From a virus: DNA of 56,472 nucleotides. Under the pieces are notes generated by a model. The model ran no database searches. It had not been told where the DNA came from and saw only the letters and a list, made by a program, of their open reading frames with translations. Where the stretch lies: positions 1-56,472 of IMG/VR virus record IMGVR_UViG_3300032006_000007, one strand, 5' to 3'. A program made the translations under genes and the position numbers. Below are positions 7,993 through 15,836 of this stretch, one piece after another. Each line of letters opens with the position of its first letter. The stretch's first letter is position 1.

Positions 7993-8564
7993 AAGTTTTA
8001 CTTGCTTGTGAATGCTCAGGTATAGAAAGAGATGCATTTAGAAAACTAGGACATGATGCATGGTCGTGTGATATAAAACCAGATGAAAATGGTAATGATA
8101 AATATCACATACAAGATGATGTATTAAATCACTTAGATGAAGGTTGGGATATGATGATAGGACACCCTGTTTGTACATTTATTTGTAGAAACAGAGCTAG
8201 ACTTAATGAAAAAGAAAACAAAGAAATAGACACAAGTTTATTTATGTCTTTACTTAATGCACCAATAGAAAAGATTTGTATTGAGAATCCAGTGCCTTCG
8301 TTAAAGGCAGAGCTTCCTAAGTATGATCAGATAATACAACCATACCAATTTGGACATGACCACTCTAAGAAAACTTGTCTTTGGTTGAAGAACCTACCTA
8401 AATTAAAACCAACAAAAATAGTAAAAATAACATACATAACTACAAAGAATGGTCATAGATATACAAGAGGTTGGTATGAAACACCTAGAAATTCTACTGA
8501 TAGAAGTCGTGCTTTCACAGGTATTGCTAATGCTATGGCTAAACAATGGGGTTGTAAAGTATGA
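7989..8564 (+). CDS. Phage C5-methyltransferase-like protein
   Basis: 191 residues. It follows the common phage protein usually annotated DNA cytosine methyltransferase: MKVLLACECSG, GHDAWSCDI, HIQDDVL, WDMMIGHP, IENP, YQFGHDHSKKTCLWLK, and AFTGIANAMAKQWG in order. In relatives I recall, motif IV reads HPPCT; here residues 59-62 read HPVC, so the Pro before the catalytic Cys is changed. It also lacks a normal target-recognition domain. Enzymatic activity on DNA is therefore uncertain. Confidence 0.75.
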   Translation: MKVLLACECSGIERDAFRKLGHDAWSCDIKPDENGNDKYHIQDDVLNHLDEGWDMMIGHPVCTFICRNRARLNEKENKEIDTSLFMSLLNAPIEKICIENPVPSLKAELPKYDQIIQPYQFGHDHSKKTCLWLKNLPKLKPTKIVKITYITTKNGHRYTRGWYETPRNSTDRSRAFTGIANAMAKQWGCKV

Positions 8565-8761
8565 GGTGTTTAAGGTGCCACAAAACTGTAAAGACTACTA
8601 ACCTATGGTTAAGAAGAAAATATACTTGGGCTGATGATAATCGAGGTTCATATAGAAGTAGCGCATACAGTTGGAAGTGGCAGATATGTCCTACGTGTAT
8701 GAAGTACGCAAAAAAGCATAGATTTATATTGGAGAAGGATAACGATTGGTCATGCAATTAA
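8561..8761 (+). CDS. Zinc-ribbon mini-protein
   Basis: 66 basic residues with CLRC (residue 3) and CPTC (near 43), a classic two-knuckle ribbon, Trp-rich between. ATGA overlap upstream and 10-nt overlap downstream. Confidence 0.65.
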   Translation: MRCLRCHKTVKTTNLWLRRKYTWADDNRGSYRSSAYSWKWQICPTCMKYAKKHRFILEKDNDWSCN

Positions 8762-8994
8762 CTGATAGAGAGAAATTTATTGCACATTATTTATCTGTGA
8801 CTATAATAGGTATGCTTGACAACCAACCAAAGAGTGCTATGCAGAAAGTTGTTGAGACTTTACGTCAAAGTAGAACAAGAAAGATAACACAAGAAGAAGC
8901 ACATGAAATCATTGAGTATCTTAATGATGAGTTTGTAAACGCAGGTGCCCTACTTAATCATAGACGTAGAGAATTAAATGATGAGTGGAAGTAA
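8752..8994 (+). CDS. Hypothetical helical protein (80 aa)
   Basis: 80 residues, mostly helical, no Cys. ATG 8752 chosen over an in-frame TTG at 8746 because it is ATG and lies downstream of a purine-rich GGAGAAGGA at 8731-8739. Its stop overlaps the next ATG (TAATG). No family recognised. Confidence 0.6.
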   Translation: MQLTDREKFIAHYLSVTIIGMLDNQPKSAMQKVVETLRQSRTRKITQEEAHEIIEYLNDEFVNAGALLNHRRRELNDEWK

Positions 8995-9236
8995 TGGGAG
9001 TATTAAAGAAGTATGATTTTGTATGTGCAAACATTAATTGTGGTTTTACACTCACTGGTTATGAAATTGGTAGACAAAAGTATTCAAGGAAGTATAGGTT
9101 CTGCAAAAAATGCAGGTCAAGCAACAGAGAATTGACTTGGTTATGTCGTAGTTGTGGTAAGTATATGACATCTTCATTAAATGTGTATGGAAAATACTAT
9201 TGTAATTCTAGATGTGTTAAACCAATGACTCATTAG
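8994..9236 (+). CDS. Double zinc-ribbon mini-protein
   Basis: 80 basic residues with CANINC, CKKC, CRSC and a YCNSRC motif: two putative zinc sites. ATG at 8994 overlaps the upstream TAA (TAATG), favoured over GTG 8985. Last gene of the left-hand + strand operon; its 3' end overlaps the convergent HExxH gene by 20 nt. Confidence 0.65.
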   Translation: MGVLKKYDFVCANINCGFTLTGYEIGRQKYSRKYRFCKKCRSSNRELTWLCRSCGKYMTSSLNVYGKYYCNSRCVKPMTH

Positions 9237-9444
9237 CCCACGCCATTTGATATATTATATCTTCCTCTTGTTTTTCATCTAGTGTTTCATCAAAGTCGTT
9301 GATACATTTATGAACTAATTCGTGGGTTATAGTACCTAGTATATCTGTGAGGTTTTCGTGGTTGCTAAGATATATAATAATCCTACCAGTTTCTCCGTAG
9401 AAAATACCCCTCTCATCACAGCCTACTACTTTAAAGTCCATCAT
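9217..9444 (-). CDS. Mini metallopeptidase-like protein (HELVH)
   Basis: 75 residues carrying THELVH, the HExxH zinc-metallopeptidase motif, in the middle, followed by an acidic helix ending MAWANESLV. A third ligand is not obvious, though a Glu downstream could act. ATG 9444 is chosen because TTATAAAT lies 25-32 nt upstream, ideal for a leaderless archaeal transcript. Protease activity of so small a protein is inference; it may be a minimal toxin-domain-like or inhibitor module. Confidence 0.6.
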   Translation of the reverse strand: MMDFKVVGCDERGIFYGETGRIIIYLSNHENLTDILGTITHELVHKCINDFDETLDEKQEEDIIYQMAWANESLV

Positions 9445-9483
9445 ATGTAAAGATATAAATAAGGTCAAATTTATAATTTTCCT
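9445..9483. promoter_or_regulatory. Divergent promoter with two interleaved TATA boxes
   Basis: TATAAAT at 9454-9460 lies 24-30 nt before ATG 9484 (+), and TTATAAAT (minus strand, 9476-9469) lies 25-32 nt before ATG 9444 (-). Each box sits on the far side, so the two promoters cross over. Both transcripts would be leaderless. Confidence 0.65.
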
Positions 9484-9741
9484 ATGTCATACATTCGTAG
9501 ATTCATGGAATGGTATAATCGTAGGATGGTTGAGAGCCTTTCGATATCAGCAGTTATTTTATACCTTCAAATCCCTCATTCTTGGTGGGCTCTGGAGTGT
9601 GTATTTGGTCAAGGTTTTTTACACGGACATGGTATAGTTGTTGACTTCTTATTATATGGTATTGATACTCTAGAAATGATACCTATTATTGGTGTAACAT
9701 TGACGTTGATAGCGAGGTATAAAGTTGGACGTTCCAAATAG
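9484..9741 (+). CDS. Small membrane protein
   Basis: 85 residues with a basic N-terminus (RRF…NRRM) and two hydrophobic stretches, about residues 18-45 and 60-78, so probably two membrane helices with a basic C-terminus. Leaderless start behind a TATA box. No family recognised; a holin-like or membrane-remodelling role is possible but not shown. Confidence 0.6.
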   Translation: MSYIRRFMEWYNRRMVESLSISAVILYLQIPHSWWALECVFGQGFLHGHGIVVDFLLYGIDTLEMIPIIGVTLTLIARYKVGRSK

Positions 9742-9856
9742 ATGTACTACGTGCTGGAAGAAATTCGAGCCAACTGATATGTGTACGTATAATGGTAAGC
9801 CTACGTGCTCAAAATGTAGTGCAAAGTTTATAAAGTATAACTTCGGTAAAAGATAG
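9725..9856 (+). CDS. Zinc-ribbon mini-protein, TTG start (43 aa)
   Basis: TTG at 9725 has GAGGT six bases upstream and overlaps the membrane-protein gene by 17 nt. The 43-residue product has CTTC near residue 7 and CSKC near 28, separated by a charged loop, and a basic tail: a typical zinc ribbon. Confidence 0.55.
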   Translation: MDVPNRCTTCWKKFEPTDMCTYNGKPTCSKCSAKFIKYNFGKR

Positions 9857-9857
9857 T

Positions 9858-10088
9858 ATGGCTGAAGAAGAAACCATTAGTCCTAGATGGGATAACATAG
9901 TGAGTATGTATGATGACCTAGATAGTCTGGTTGGTAAATATGTGGCTGAAAAAGAAATGAATTATCTTGAAGTTGAATGTGCATTAATGATGTTAAGAGA
10001 AAAGATAACTGAAAGTAAGGTTGGTCTTTTAATTGATGCAAAGAAATCAACTGATGATAAAGAAAAGACTAGTGATATCTATAAATAA
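9858..10088 (+). CDS. Hypothetical acidic protein (76 aa)
   Basis: 76 residues, acidic, helical, one Cys. Starts one base after the previous stop region and ends exactly where the convergent nuclease-like gene ends (stop codons abut at 10088/10089). No family recognised. Confidence 0.6.
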   Translation: MAEEETISPRWDNIVSMYDDLDSLVGKYVAEKEMNYLEVECALMMLREKITESKVGLLIDAKKSTDDKEKTSDIYK

Positions 10089-10496
10089 CTAAAGTAATTT
10101 TGAGTCTTTAAGACACGCAATTAATTCTTGTCTACTCTCTTTAGTGTTTTCTTCTAAGAAAATATTAGGACATTCATTATACCAAACATCTACAACTTTA
10201 CATTTGTTCCACTCAAGCATTTGTTTCTGTATGATATCTACATCATCAGTTCTCTTGCCTTTATGATGTCTATCTTGAACTCTTACTACTATCTTATCAC
10301 CACTTGCTTCGAAGATAACAATATCTAATGTTTCTTTCATCTGTCTTTCTCCAAGTGTGTCTTTAAATTCATCAGACATTAATGTATAAAACTTTACTTG
10401 TCTTTTAATACTAGCTGATGGATATAACTCTGTTAGTATATCGAAACAGGTGTCCTCTCCACTACCAATGTATTCTTTGTTGCTTGTTATACGCAC
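10089..10496 (-). CDS. Possible PD-(D/E)XK-fold nuclease, GTG start
   Basis: 135 residues. The segment LDIVIFEASGDKIVVRVQD (about residues 56-75) has the beta-hairpin look of a restriction-endonuclease-fold core with Asp, then V-x-V-Q-D in place of E-x-K, followed by RHHKG. This is a weak match; it may be an inactive relative. GTG 10496 has TATATAAA (minus strand) 22-29 nt upstream and no better start. Confidence 0.5.
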   Translation of the reverse strand: MRITSNKEYIGSGEDTCFDILTELYPSASIKRQVKFYTLMSDEFKDTLGERQMKETLDIVIFEASGDKIVVRVQDRHHKGKRTDDVDIIQKQMLEWNKCKVVDVWYNECPNIFLEENTKESRQELIACLKDSKLL

Positions 10497-10517
10497 AGTA
10501 GTAGTTAAAACCTGTCC

Positions 10518-10525
10518 TATATAAA
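10518..10525 (-). promoter_or_regulatory. TATA box for gene at 10496
   Basis: On the minus strand AGGTTTATATAGG, 22-29 nt before GTG 10496; same core as other early-type promoters here. Confidence 0.6.
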
Positions 10526-10558
10526 CCTTAAACTTTATATGCTAATATATATTCAACA

Positions 10559-10912
10559 TTATATTGGACTTTCATAATCTCTGGTCAACACTTCCCAAGT
10601 TCTTTCTCCTTTTCGTTTAACATTAATTACTAATACTTTAAGACTATGTTTATCTTGTAAGAAATCTATGATAGGTTGTTTACTAGCCCACGCATTTGTT
10701 TTGATCTGTATCAGTATTAAATTACCCCCCTTATCAAAACAGATACCATCAAATAGATTCCATAAATCTAAAGCTCTGTACCATTGACCTACTGTGTATA
10801 CTAAGTCTTGTCTTTTAGTGTGAGCCTTTAACCATATCTCATCATAACCATTTTCTAATAACCAATTAACTGCTTTCCTATTACTGAAACGCATTCGTTG
10901 TCTTGGATTCAT
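10559..10912 (-). CDS. PD-(D/E)XK nuclease, Holliday-junction-resolvase-like
   Basis: 117 residues. LWNLFDGICFDKGGNLIL and IQIKTNAW (about residues 50-75) give the D…(I)Q-x-K catalytic core of phage and archaeal Hjc/VRR-type nucleases, with a basic N-terminal segment (RQRMRFSNRK). It would cut branched DNA made during replication or recombination, matching its place downstream of radA and mcm. Fold fairly likely; exact substrate inferred. Confidence 0.6.
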   Translation of the reverse strand: MNPRQRMRFSNRKAVNWLLENGYDEIWLKAHTKRQDLVYTVGQWYRALDLWNLFDGICFDKGGNLILIQIKTNAWASKQPIIDFLQDKHSLKVLVINVKRKGERTWEVLTRDYESPI

Positions 10913-10921
10913 AAGAGTTAA

Positions 10922-11017
10922 TCAGTAGGCATCAATGCCGGAAAAACGTGAAACCGTGTCAGGCTTTTTAATATAACCTGAATCTAGCCTACTAACTTTT
11001 AGAATGTAAGGTGACAT
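10922..11017 (-). CDS. Putative 31-residue protein
   Basis: ATG lies 7 nt after the radA stop and the ORF ends 9 nt before the nuclease start, filling the intergenic gap. 31 residues, basic/aromatic, no motif. A TTATATT at 10972-10978 (minus strand) could instead start a transcript for the nuclease gene. Confidence 0.4.
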   Translation of the reverse strand: MSPYILKVSRLDSGYIKKPDTVSRFSGIDAY

Positions 11018-11024
11018 ATTTAAG

Positions 11025-12035
11025 TCATTCCTCAACATCTTGAATGCCTCTTTCCCCTAGAGTGAACTCTGCATCAGCCATTGGATGTTCTGGAGAATCA
11101 ACCATTCTGGCAATGCGTTTCCTACCTGACTTCTTAAAGTACATACGGTAAGTGGAAGCGTGACCTACAATGTTACCACCTATTGGTTTCACTGGATCAC
11201 CAAACATAATACTTGGATCACTTTGTACTTGGTTTGTAAACAACACAGTACAGTTAAAGAAGTATGATATGTTTTTGATATGTGTCATGAGTCTTGCTAT
11301 TTGATTTTGTCTTTCAGCAAGTGTACCTCTGCCTAGATACTCTTCTCTGAATTGACCTATTGAACCATCAATGATTACTATTCTAGGGTGTTTCTCTTGT
11401 AGTGTTTTGGATAATCCATTAATAGTTCCCATTAGATGTTCAGTATTAGGTGTATAGAAATATGTTATTTGGTCTAAGAATTTCTTAGAGTCATCAGAGT
11501 CTACAGCATATCCTCTAGCCTGTAGTATCTCTTGTATTCTTCTTGGTTTAAATGTATCTTCACAGTCTATCCATACTACATTACCACCATCTTTGATAGT
11601 TTCAACAGTTAGACTGTTACAGAATTGAGTTTTACCTGAGCCGAATTCTCCATAGACTTCATAGACTGCTTCTGGTACAACGCCACCACCAATCAACTCA
11701 TCAACTGCTTCACATTTTGAAGGTATTCTATGATAGTTTTCTTGGTATTCCATTAATTCAGTTACTGACATTGTAGTATCTCTAACTAACCCTGCTTGTT
11801 CTAGTATTCTTTGTGCTTCAAATACCCATGCATCTGCTTTTGACTTAGCAGTTCCAGTAATCTCTACTATCTCACGAGAACCTCTTACACATAAATCAAT
11901 TAAACTTGTTACTCCAAACCCGTTGAGTTTTTTTTCCGAAACTGCACCAAGTCCGGCAAGTTGAGAAAGACTTAAGTCAACTTCAGGTTTTGGTTCTTCA
12001 ACTTCAACAGGTGTTTCTATTTCTTCTTCACTCAT
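11025..12035 (-). CDS. radA: RadA/RecA-family recombinase
   Basis: 336 residues, the usual length of archaeal RadA. N-terminal helix-hairpin-helix domain (residues ~24-80, LAGLGAVSEKKLNGFGV), RecA core with Walker A GEFGSGKT (129-136), Walker B PRIVIIDGS (218-226), and the L2/ATP-cap region NQVQSDPSIMFGDPVKPIGGN near 280. It forms filaments on ssDNA for strand exchange or replication restart. Walker B ends IIDGS rather than the more usual VDSxx. Last large gene of an operon starting at 15255; overlaps the upstream TM gene by 4 nt. Confidence 0.92.
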   Translation of the reverse strand: MSEEEIETPVEVEEPKPEVDLSLSQLAGLGAVSEKKLNGFGVTSLIDLCVRGSREIVEITGTAKSKADAWVFEAQRILEQAGLVRDTTMSVTELMEYQENYHRIPSKCEAVDELIGGGVVPEAVYEVYGEFGSGKTQFCNSLTVETIKDGGNVVWIDCEDTFKPRRIQEILQARGYAVDSDDSKKFLDQITYFYTPNTEHLMGTINGLSKTLQEKHPRIVIIDGSIGQFREEYLGRGTLAERQNQIARLMTHIKNISYFFNCTVLFTNQVQSDPSIMFGDPVKPIGGNIVGHASTYRMYFKKSGRKRIARMVDSPEHPMADAEFTLGERGIQDVEE

Positions 12036-12343
12036 TTGTTTTCATCCCTTGTTTTATAATCCATAAAATCCATAGGTTTGTTTTTATTAGCCCCCTTATT
12101 AAATGTTTGTTTTTCCTCTTTCTTATCTTCTTCTTCTGTACCCTTCTGGTCAAAGTAATTAAACTTATCAATATTTTGTGTGTAATGATTATCAATATAT
12201 TGTTTACCTGTATTAATTAAAGGTGTGTCTTTATTCATTATTAAATCAATTATATACCAAACCATTATTACTATACCAACAGGTAATAAAAAGCCAGAGC
12301 ATATACAAGCACAAGCAATGAATATCCACCATCTACTTGCCAA
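12032..12343 (-). CDS. Small membrane protein, TTG start
   Basis: 103 residues: a hydrophobic N-terminal segment (residues ~4-36, containing CACICSG) likely spans the membrane, followed by a hydrophilic charged tail. TTG at 12343 has GGAG 7 nt upstream and overlaps the previous gene by 11 nt. No family recognised; its co-transcription with mcm and radA might tie replication to the membrane. Confidence 0.6.
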   Translation of the reverse strand: MASRWWIFIACACICSGFLLPVGIVIMVWYIIDLIMNKDTPLINTGKQYIDNHYTQNIDKFNYFDQKGTEEEDKKEEKQTFNKGANKNKPMDFMDYKTRDENK

Positions 12344-12956
12344 GTATTATCTCCAAGATATCTCTAAGTGTTTTTAATATATCAAGTCTAAGTTCTAAGT
12401 TCTTAAACTCATCTTCTACTGTATATGTAGTTCTTAATGTATGACTATCTTGTGTGATGTAAATCTTATGTTCTCCTTTTTCATCAGGGTTTAGTTTTGT
12501 TTCAAAGTCACCATTACTATCAGGTGTAATGACTTTGTTTGTTACTTCATTAGAAGGTGATACAACTGTTACTGCTACAGGTATGTCAGGTTCTACTTTA
12601 CCTTGTATAATATTATCTTCTACAATAATCTCTTGTTGTGTTAATTGTTTTTCTTTGATAACTATTGTTCCATTGTTAGTATCTGTTACCCACTCATAAG
12701 CACCATAATCATATGGAAAATTACCTGTCCATGTTCCATTAGTACTTATACTTGTACTAAATACCCCACCTGTATGACGAAGATTAATGGTTGAATTAGT
12801 AAAGTTTTCTAAAAATATAACATCATTCTGTTCTATCTCTAAGTAGTTAGGTAGTGTGTTAGTAAAGTTATATTGTTCACCAAATGCTTCACCTATTAAT
12901 ACTGTACTGAAAGCAACTATTGCTATTACTAATATTATCTTAGTATCTAATTCCAT
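12333..12956 (-). CDS. Secreted or membrane-anchored cupredoxin-like/Ig-like protein
   Basis: 207 residues. A signal peptide or anchor spans residues ~5-27 (IILVIAIVAFSTVLIG). Residues ~35-95 (EIEQNDVIFLENFTN…FPYDYGAYEW…GTIVI) follow the strand pattern of a cupredoxin such as plastocyanin, but the copper ligands (Cys and most His/Met) are missing. Residues ~115-180 look like an Ig-type beta domain, followed by an amphipathic C-terminal helix. ATG 12956 overlaps the mcm stop (TAATG), preferred over TTG 12971. Fold is inference; not an electron carrier on this evidence. Confidence 0.55.
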   Translation of the reverse strand: MELDTKIILVIAIVAFSTVLIGEAFGEQYNFTNTLPNYLEIEQNDVIFLENFTNSTINLRHTGGVFSTSISTNGTWTGNFPYDYGAYEWVTDTNNGTIVIKEKQLTQQEIIVEDNIIQGKVEPDIPVAVTVVSPSNEVTNKVITPDSNGDFETKLNPDEKGEHKIYITQDSHTLRTTYTVEDEFKNLELRLDILKTLRDILEIILGK

Positions 12957-14935
12957 TATGTTCTTCTCCAAGTACCATCCTTATTCATCTTTATTTTATT
13001 CTGTTGTTCCCATTGACCAAAGTATCTTGATGCTGAGTTCTCATCAAACTTTGGTGCTTCTGTTAATTCTTTCAAGAATTTTTCAGACTTTACATTACCT
13101 TTATCATCTGCTACTTTATACCAAACACTCAAAGCGATTCTTTCTTTGGTGTCTTTTGTCTTAAGTCCGTCTAAGAATGTCTGATTAAATCCACCTTTGT
13201 TTAAGTCAAGTCCAAATGAATCAAGTGAGTCACTTAGAATCTTTTGTATTGCATCCACATCTTCAGGTAACACATGACTTCTTAACATAAGTTTAGCGTG
13301 TGCTGTTGACATTCTTACTATTGCTTCTAGTTGTCTTACACCCACAGGTAGTTTCTGTTGTTGTTCTTCTCTACCTAACTCTCTAAGTTTCTCATATAAT
13401 TTTAATATTCTTTCTACTGTTTCATCATTTAATACAGGTTCTAATTCTCTACAATAATTTAATACTGACATTAGTTCTGTATCAGTTAAGTATGTATTAT
13501 AATCTTTACTATCATTTTTCTTAAATGATTCAATAATATGTTTAGCCTTTGCTCTATCTTTATCTCTATGAACATCATCTAAGAATAACCAAATGATATC
13601 AAATCTAGATATTAATGGAGATGGTATCTCAAGGTTGTCACCTAAAGATTGGTCTGAATCATACTTACCAAACTTTGGATTTGCTGCTGCAAGTATAGTT
13701 GCTTCTGCTGGTAGTGTCATCTTAGTACCTGCCTTGGCAATAGATACTGTTTGTTGTTCCATTGCTTCATGCATTGAAGATCTATCTTCCCTACCCATTT
13801 TATCAAACTCATCTATTAATGCAAAACCACCACTACATAATGGTAACACACCTGCTTGTGCCACTTGTGTACCGTTTGGTAATTTAACCATACCTATTGT
13901 AAGTCCGGCTGCTGTTGCTCCTTTACCTGATGTGTATAGAGATTTCTGTGTAATCTTCTTTGCTGATTTTAGAATCTCAGACTTTGCCATTGAAGGATCA
14001 CCTACCATTAGCATATGAATATCACCTCTCTTCTTAGAGTTGTTTGAACCACCAAGTAATGATAGTAAAACAGATTCTTTTATTTCACTGTAACCAAATA
14101 TGTGAGGAGCAAATGAGTTTACTATTTCAGACTTGTATTCATCTGGTTCCTTTTCAGACTTTAACTTTAACTTTGATATTGTTTCTTCATCTGGTTTAAT
14201 GAGTTCAGTTTCTTCCAAGTCCTCAATGCTAGCAACGTCAATAAGTATCTCATTCTCGTTTGTCTTGTAATCTATAATACTTCTAAATATACCTGTTATT
14301 CTTTTAGGTTGTCCAATGAATACTGTACCTACATTAGTTCCTATAATCTTACCCATTAATATTACAGGGCTATGGTTCTTTGCTTTATCCATAGGCTCTT
14401 GCATTAACAGAGTCTGTATATCATCAGTGACTACTCTTGAAGAATCTAGTTTCATCTTTGCTAGTTTACAAGAAGGCGTGGTGCATCTTGGTATATTGAT
14501 TTCTCTATCTTGGTTTGCTACACACTCTTCTTCATTACCACAAAGAACACACACAGCCACACCTCTCTTTACATAAGTCTTTGGAGGTTCTGCTGCGATT
14601 ACTGTACAATCAAATGTGATTGTCTTACCTTCATGTTCCCTTGAAGTTATGTCATGCATATTAATTATTGTTGAACCTGTCAATTCAATTCTTAAATTTC
14701 TATAAGTCTTTAAAGCACTACTACCTTTCTTATCTGCTATCACTTTGATAACTGCATCAAATAAATATGTCATGAAATTCTTACCTGTTTCAACATAGAT
14801 ATCAATTATCTTTTCATTACTAATATCTAAAACATATGTACTGTTAGGTCTTAATGCATCAATAACTTCTGTGTGTTTTGGTGATGATAGTATTTCATAT
14901 AACTCGTCTGTATAATATGAAGGTGTTGCATTCAT
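12956..14935 (-). CDS. mcm: MCM replicative helicase
   Basis: 659 residues, typical archaeal MCM length. N-terminal domain with a Cys cluster at ~129-156 (CVLC…CTTPSC) for zinc; AAA+ core with Walker A GDPSMAKS (312-319), Walker B FALIDEFDKM (371-380), sensor AAANPKFGKY, and arginine finger SRFD (443-446); C-terminal winged-helix-like region. It unwinds DNA at the fork as a hexamer. With radA and a resolvase-like nuclease it forms a replication/recombination operon. No viral polymerase is seen, so host polymerase is probably used. Confidence 0.95.
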   Translation of the reverse strand: MNATPSYYTDELYEILSSPKHTEVIDALRPNSTYVLDISNEKIIDIYVETGKNFMTYLFDAVIKVIADKKGSSALKTYRNLRIELTGSTIINMHDITSREHEGKTITFDCTVIAAEPPKTYVKRGVAVCVLCGNEEECVANQDREINIPRCTTPSCKLAKMKLDSSRVVTDDIQTLLMQEPMDKAKNHSPVILMGKIIGTNVGTVFIGQPKRITGIFRSIIDYKTNENEILIDVASIEDLEETELIKPDEETISKLKLKSEKEPDEYKSEIVNSFAPHIFGYSEIKESVLLSLLGGSNNSKKRGDIHMLMVGDPSMAKSEILKSAKKITQKSLYTSGKGATAAGLTIGMVKLPNGTQVAQAGVLPLCSGGFALIDEFDKMGREDRSSMHEAMEQQTVSIAKAGTKMTLPAEATILAAANPKFGKYDSDQSLGDNLEIPSPLISRFDIIWLFLDDVHRDKDRAKAKHIIESFKKNDSKDYNTYLTDTELMSVLNYCRELEPVLNDETVERILKLYEKLRELGREEQQQKLPVGVRQLEAIVRMSTAHAKLMLRSHVLPEDVDAIQKILSDSLDSFGLDLNKGGFNQTFLDGLKTKDTKERIALSVWYKVADDKGNVKSEKFLKELTEAPKFDENSASRYFGQWEQQNKIKMNKDGTWRRT

Positions 14936-15255
14936 TTCATTAGTACCTCTTCTCTTTGTCTGACTAAGTTCTCTAACTGGATAAGTCTGTCTTGAATTTC
15001 TTCAAGTCTACCACTATCTGATTTCATAATAAGTTCTCTCCATACAGTAATGTCTGAATAGAAACTAGGTACTACTTTCTTTTCTGAATCAAAGTCATCA
15101 ATCTTCATGTTGTTTGGATCATGATTCTTTATGTATTCATTAGAAGCGATAGCAATCATTTCACTAAATGATATGTTATTAGGTCTAAGTTCATTAAGTC
15201 TATCTAGGATAGGCTCACTAGTTTTTGATACTGAAATTGTTTTAATTTTTGCCAT
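14932..15255 (-). CDS. Ribbon-helix-helix-like regulator with coiled coil
   Basis: 107 residues. KTISVSKTSEPILDRL…ISFSEMIAIASNEYIKNH (residues ~4-45) has the strand-helix-helix look of RHH proteins; the C-terminal half is a likely coiled coil (RLEEIQDRLIQLENLV). First gene of the mcm-radA operon, leaderless behind AATATAAA, so it could autoregulate that operon. ATGA overlap with mcm. Confidence 0.55.
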   Translation of the reverse strand: MAKIKTISVSKTSEPILDRLNELRPNNISFSEMIAIASNEYIKNHDPNNMKIDDFDSEKKVVPSFYSDITVWRELIMKSDSGRLEEIQDRLIQLENLVRQREEVLMK

Positions 15256-15367
15256 AGTGTATAGAAATAGTTACCCAATATAAACCTAACTCGTGGTAAA
15301 ATGAAAGTGATAATAAAAATAAAAATGTTATATAAGTTAAATAATATAACTTAAATAACTTATTTAA
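15256..15367. other. Intergenic AT-rich segment
   Basis: Holds the operon promoter and a very AT-rich stretch (15310-15370) with repeated AATATAACTTAAATAACTT-like words. No ORF of note. It could be a binding region for host or viral factors, but nothing specific is recognisable. Confidence 0.4.
15277..15284 (-). promoter_or_regulatory. TATA box of the mcm-radA operon
   Basis: Minus strand TAGGTTTATATTGGG, 22-29 nt before ATG 15255. It drives the operon from the RHH-like gene through mcm, the cupredoxin-like gene, radA and possibly the nuclease gene. Confidence 0.7.
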
Positions 15368-15499
15368 TTATTTTGAAACTTCGAACCAAGTCTTAACGCC
15401 TTGTGATTCTATCTCCTTTACCATAGGAAATAACTTATCAATATGAACGCATGATTTCTTAATCTCTCCATCTCGTTTCCAACATATATTAACGAACAT
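15368..15499 (-). CDS. Leaderless small protein (43 aa)
   Basis: ATG 15499 has TATATAAAT (15522-15530) at -23 to -31. The product, 43 residues, begins MFVNICWKRDGEIKK and has one further Cys; Trp/Lys-rich. The promoter spacing and clean ORF argue for a real gene. No family recognised. Confidence 0.55.
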   Translation of the reverse strand: MFVNICWKRDGEIKKSCVHIDKLFPMVKEIESQGVKTWFEVSK

Positions 15500-15521
15500 A
15501 AAGACTCCTAACAGAATGGTC

Positions 15522-15530
15522 TATATAAAT
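15522..15530 (-). promoter_or_regulatory. TATA box for 43-aa gene
   Basis: ATTTATATA on the minus strand, 23-31 nt before ATG 15499. Confidence 0.6.
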
Positions 15531-15572
15531 TAACCTGAATATAAATCTGATTTATAAAAAGAAGAAGTCGGG

Positions 15573-15836
15573 TTATAATTTTGTGAATACTCTACACCTT
15601 GATGTAGATTTCTCAAATTTTATAGTGCCCATTTCGGAAGTTAGTTTACCTTCCTTTTCTAGTTGTGATAGAGCCATCAAAGCAGCACGTCTGTCAACAC
15701 CCATAGCCTTTGCAACTATAGAAGGTATTGTATTCTTACCTTTTGGTAGTGCATCGTAAACTCTTTCTCTAAAACTTTTACAAAGTTCCAAGTCTGAGTC
15801 TTCAAGTGTAATGAAGATCTGATTCTTCTTACTCAT
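15573..15836 (-). CDS. Small winged-helix protein
   Basis: 87 residues. The segment LPKGKNTIPSIVAKAMGVDRRAALMALSQLEKEGKL (as a helix-turn-helix core, residues ~30-65) followed by a beta wing (GTIKFEKSTSRCRVF) fits a winged helix. Likely DNA-binding. Overlaps the phosphoesterase gene by 4 nt (ATGA). Confidence 0.6.
   Translation of the reverse strand: MSKKNQIFITLEDSDLELCKSFRERVYDALPKGKNTIPSIVAKAMGVDRRAALMALSQLEKEGKLTSEMGTIKFEKSTSRCRVFTKL

Noticed and set aside
12333-12956. Functional plastocyanin
   Set aside because: The fold pattern fits but the Cys and His/Met copper ligands are absent, so an electron-transfer role is not supported.
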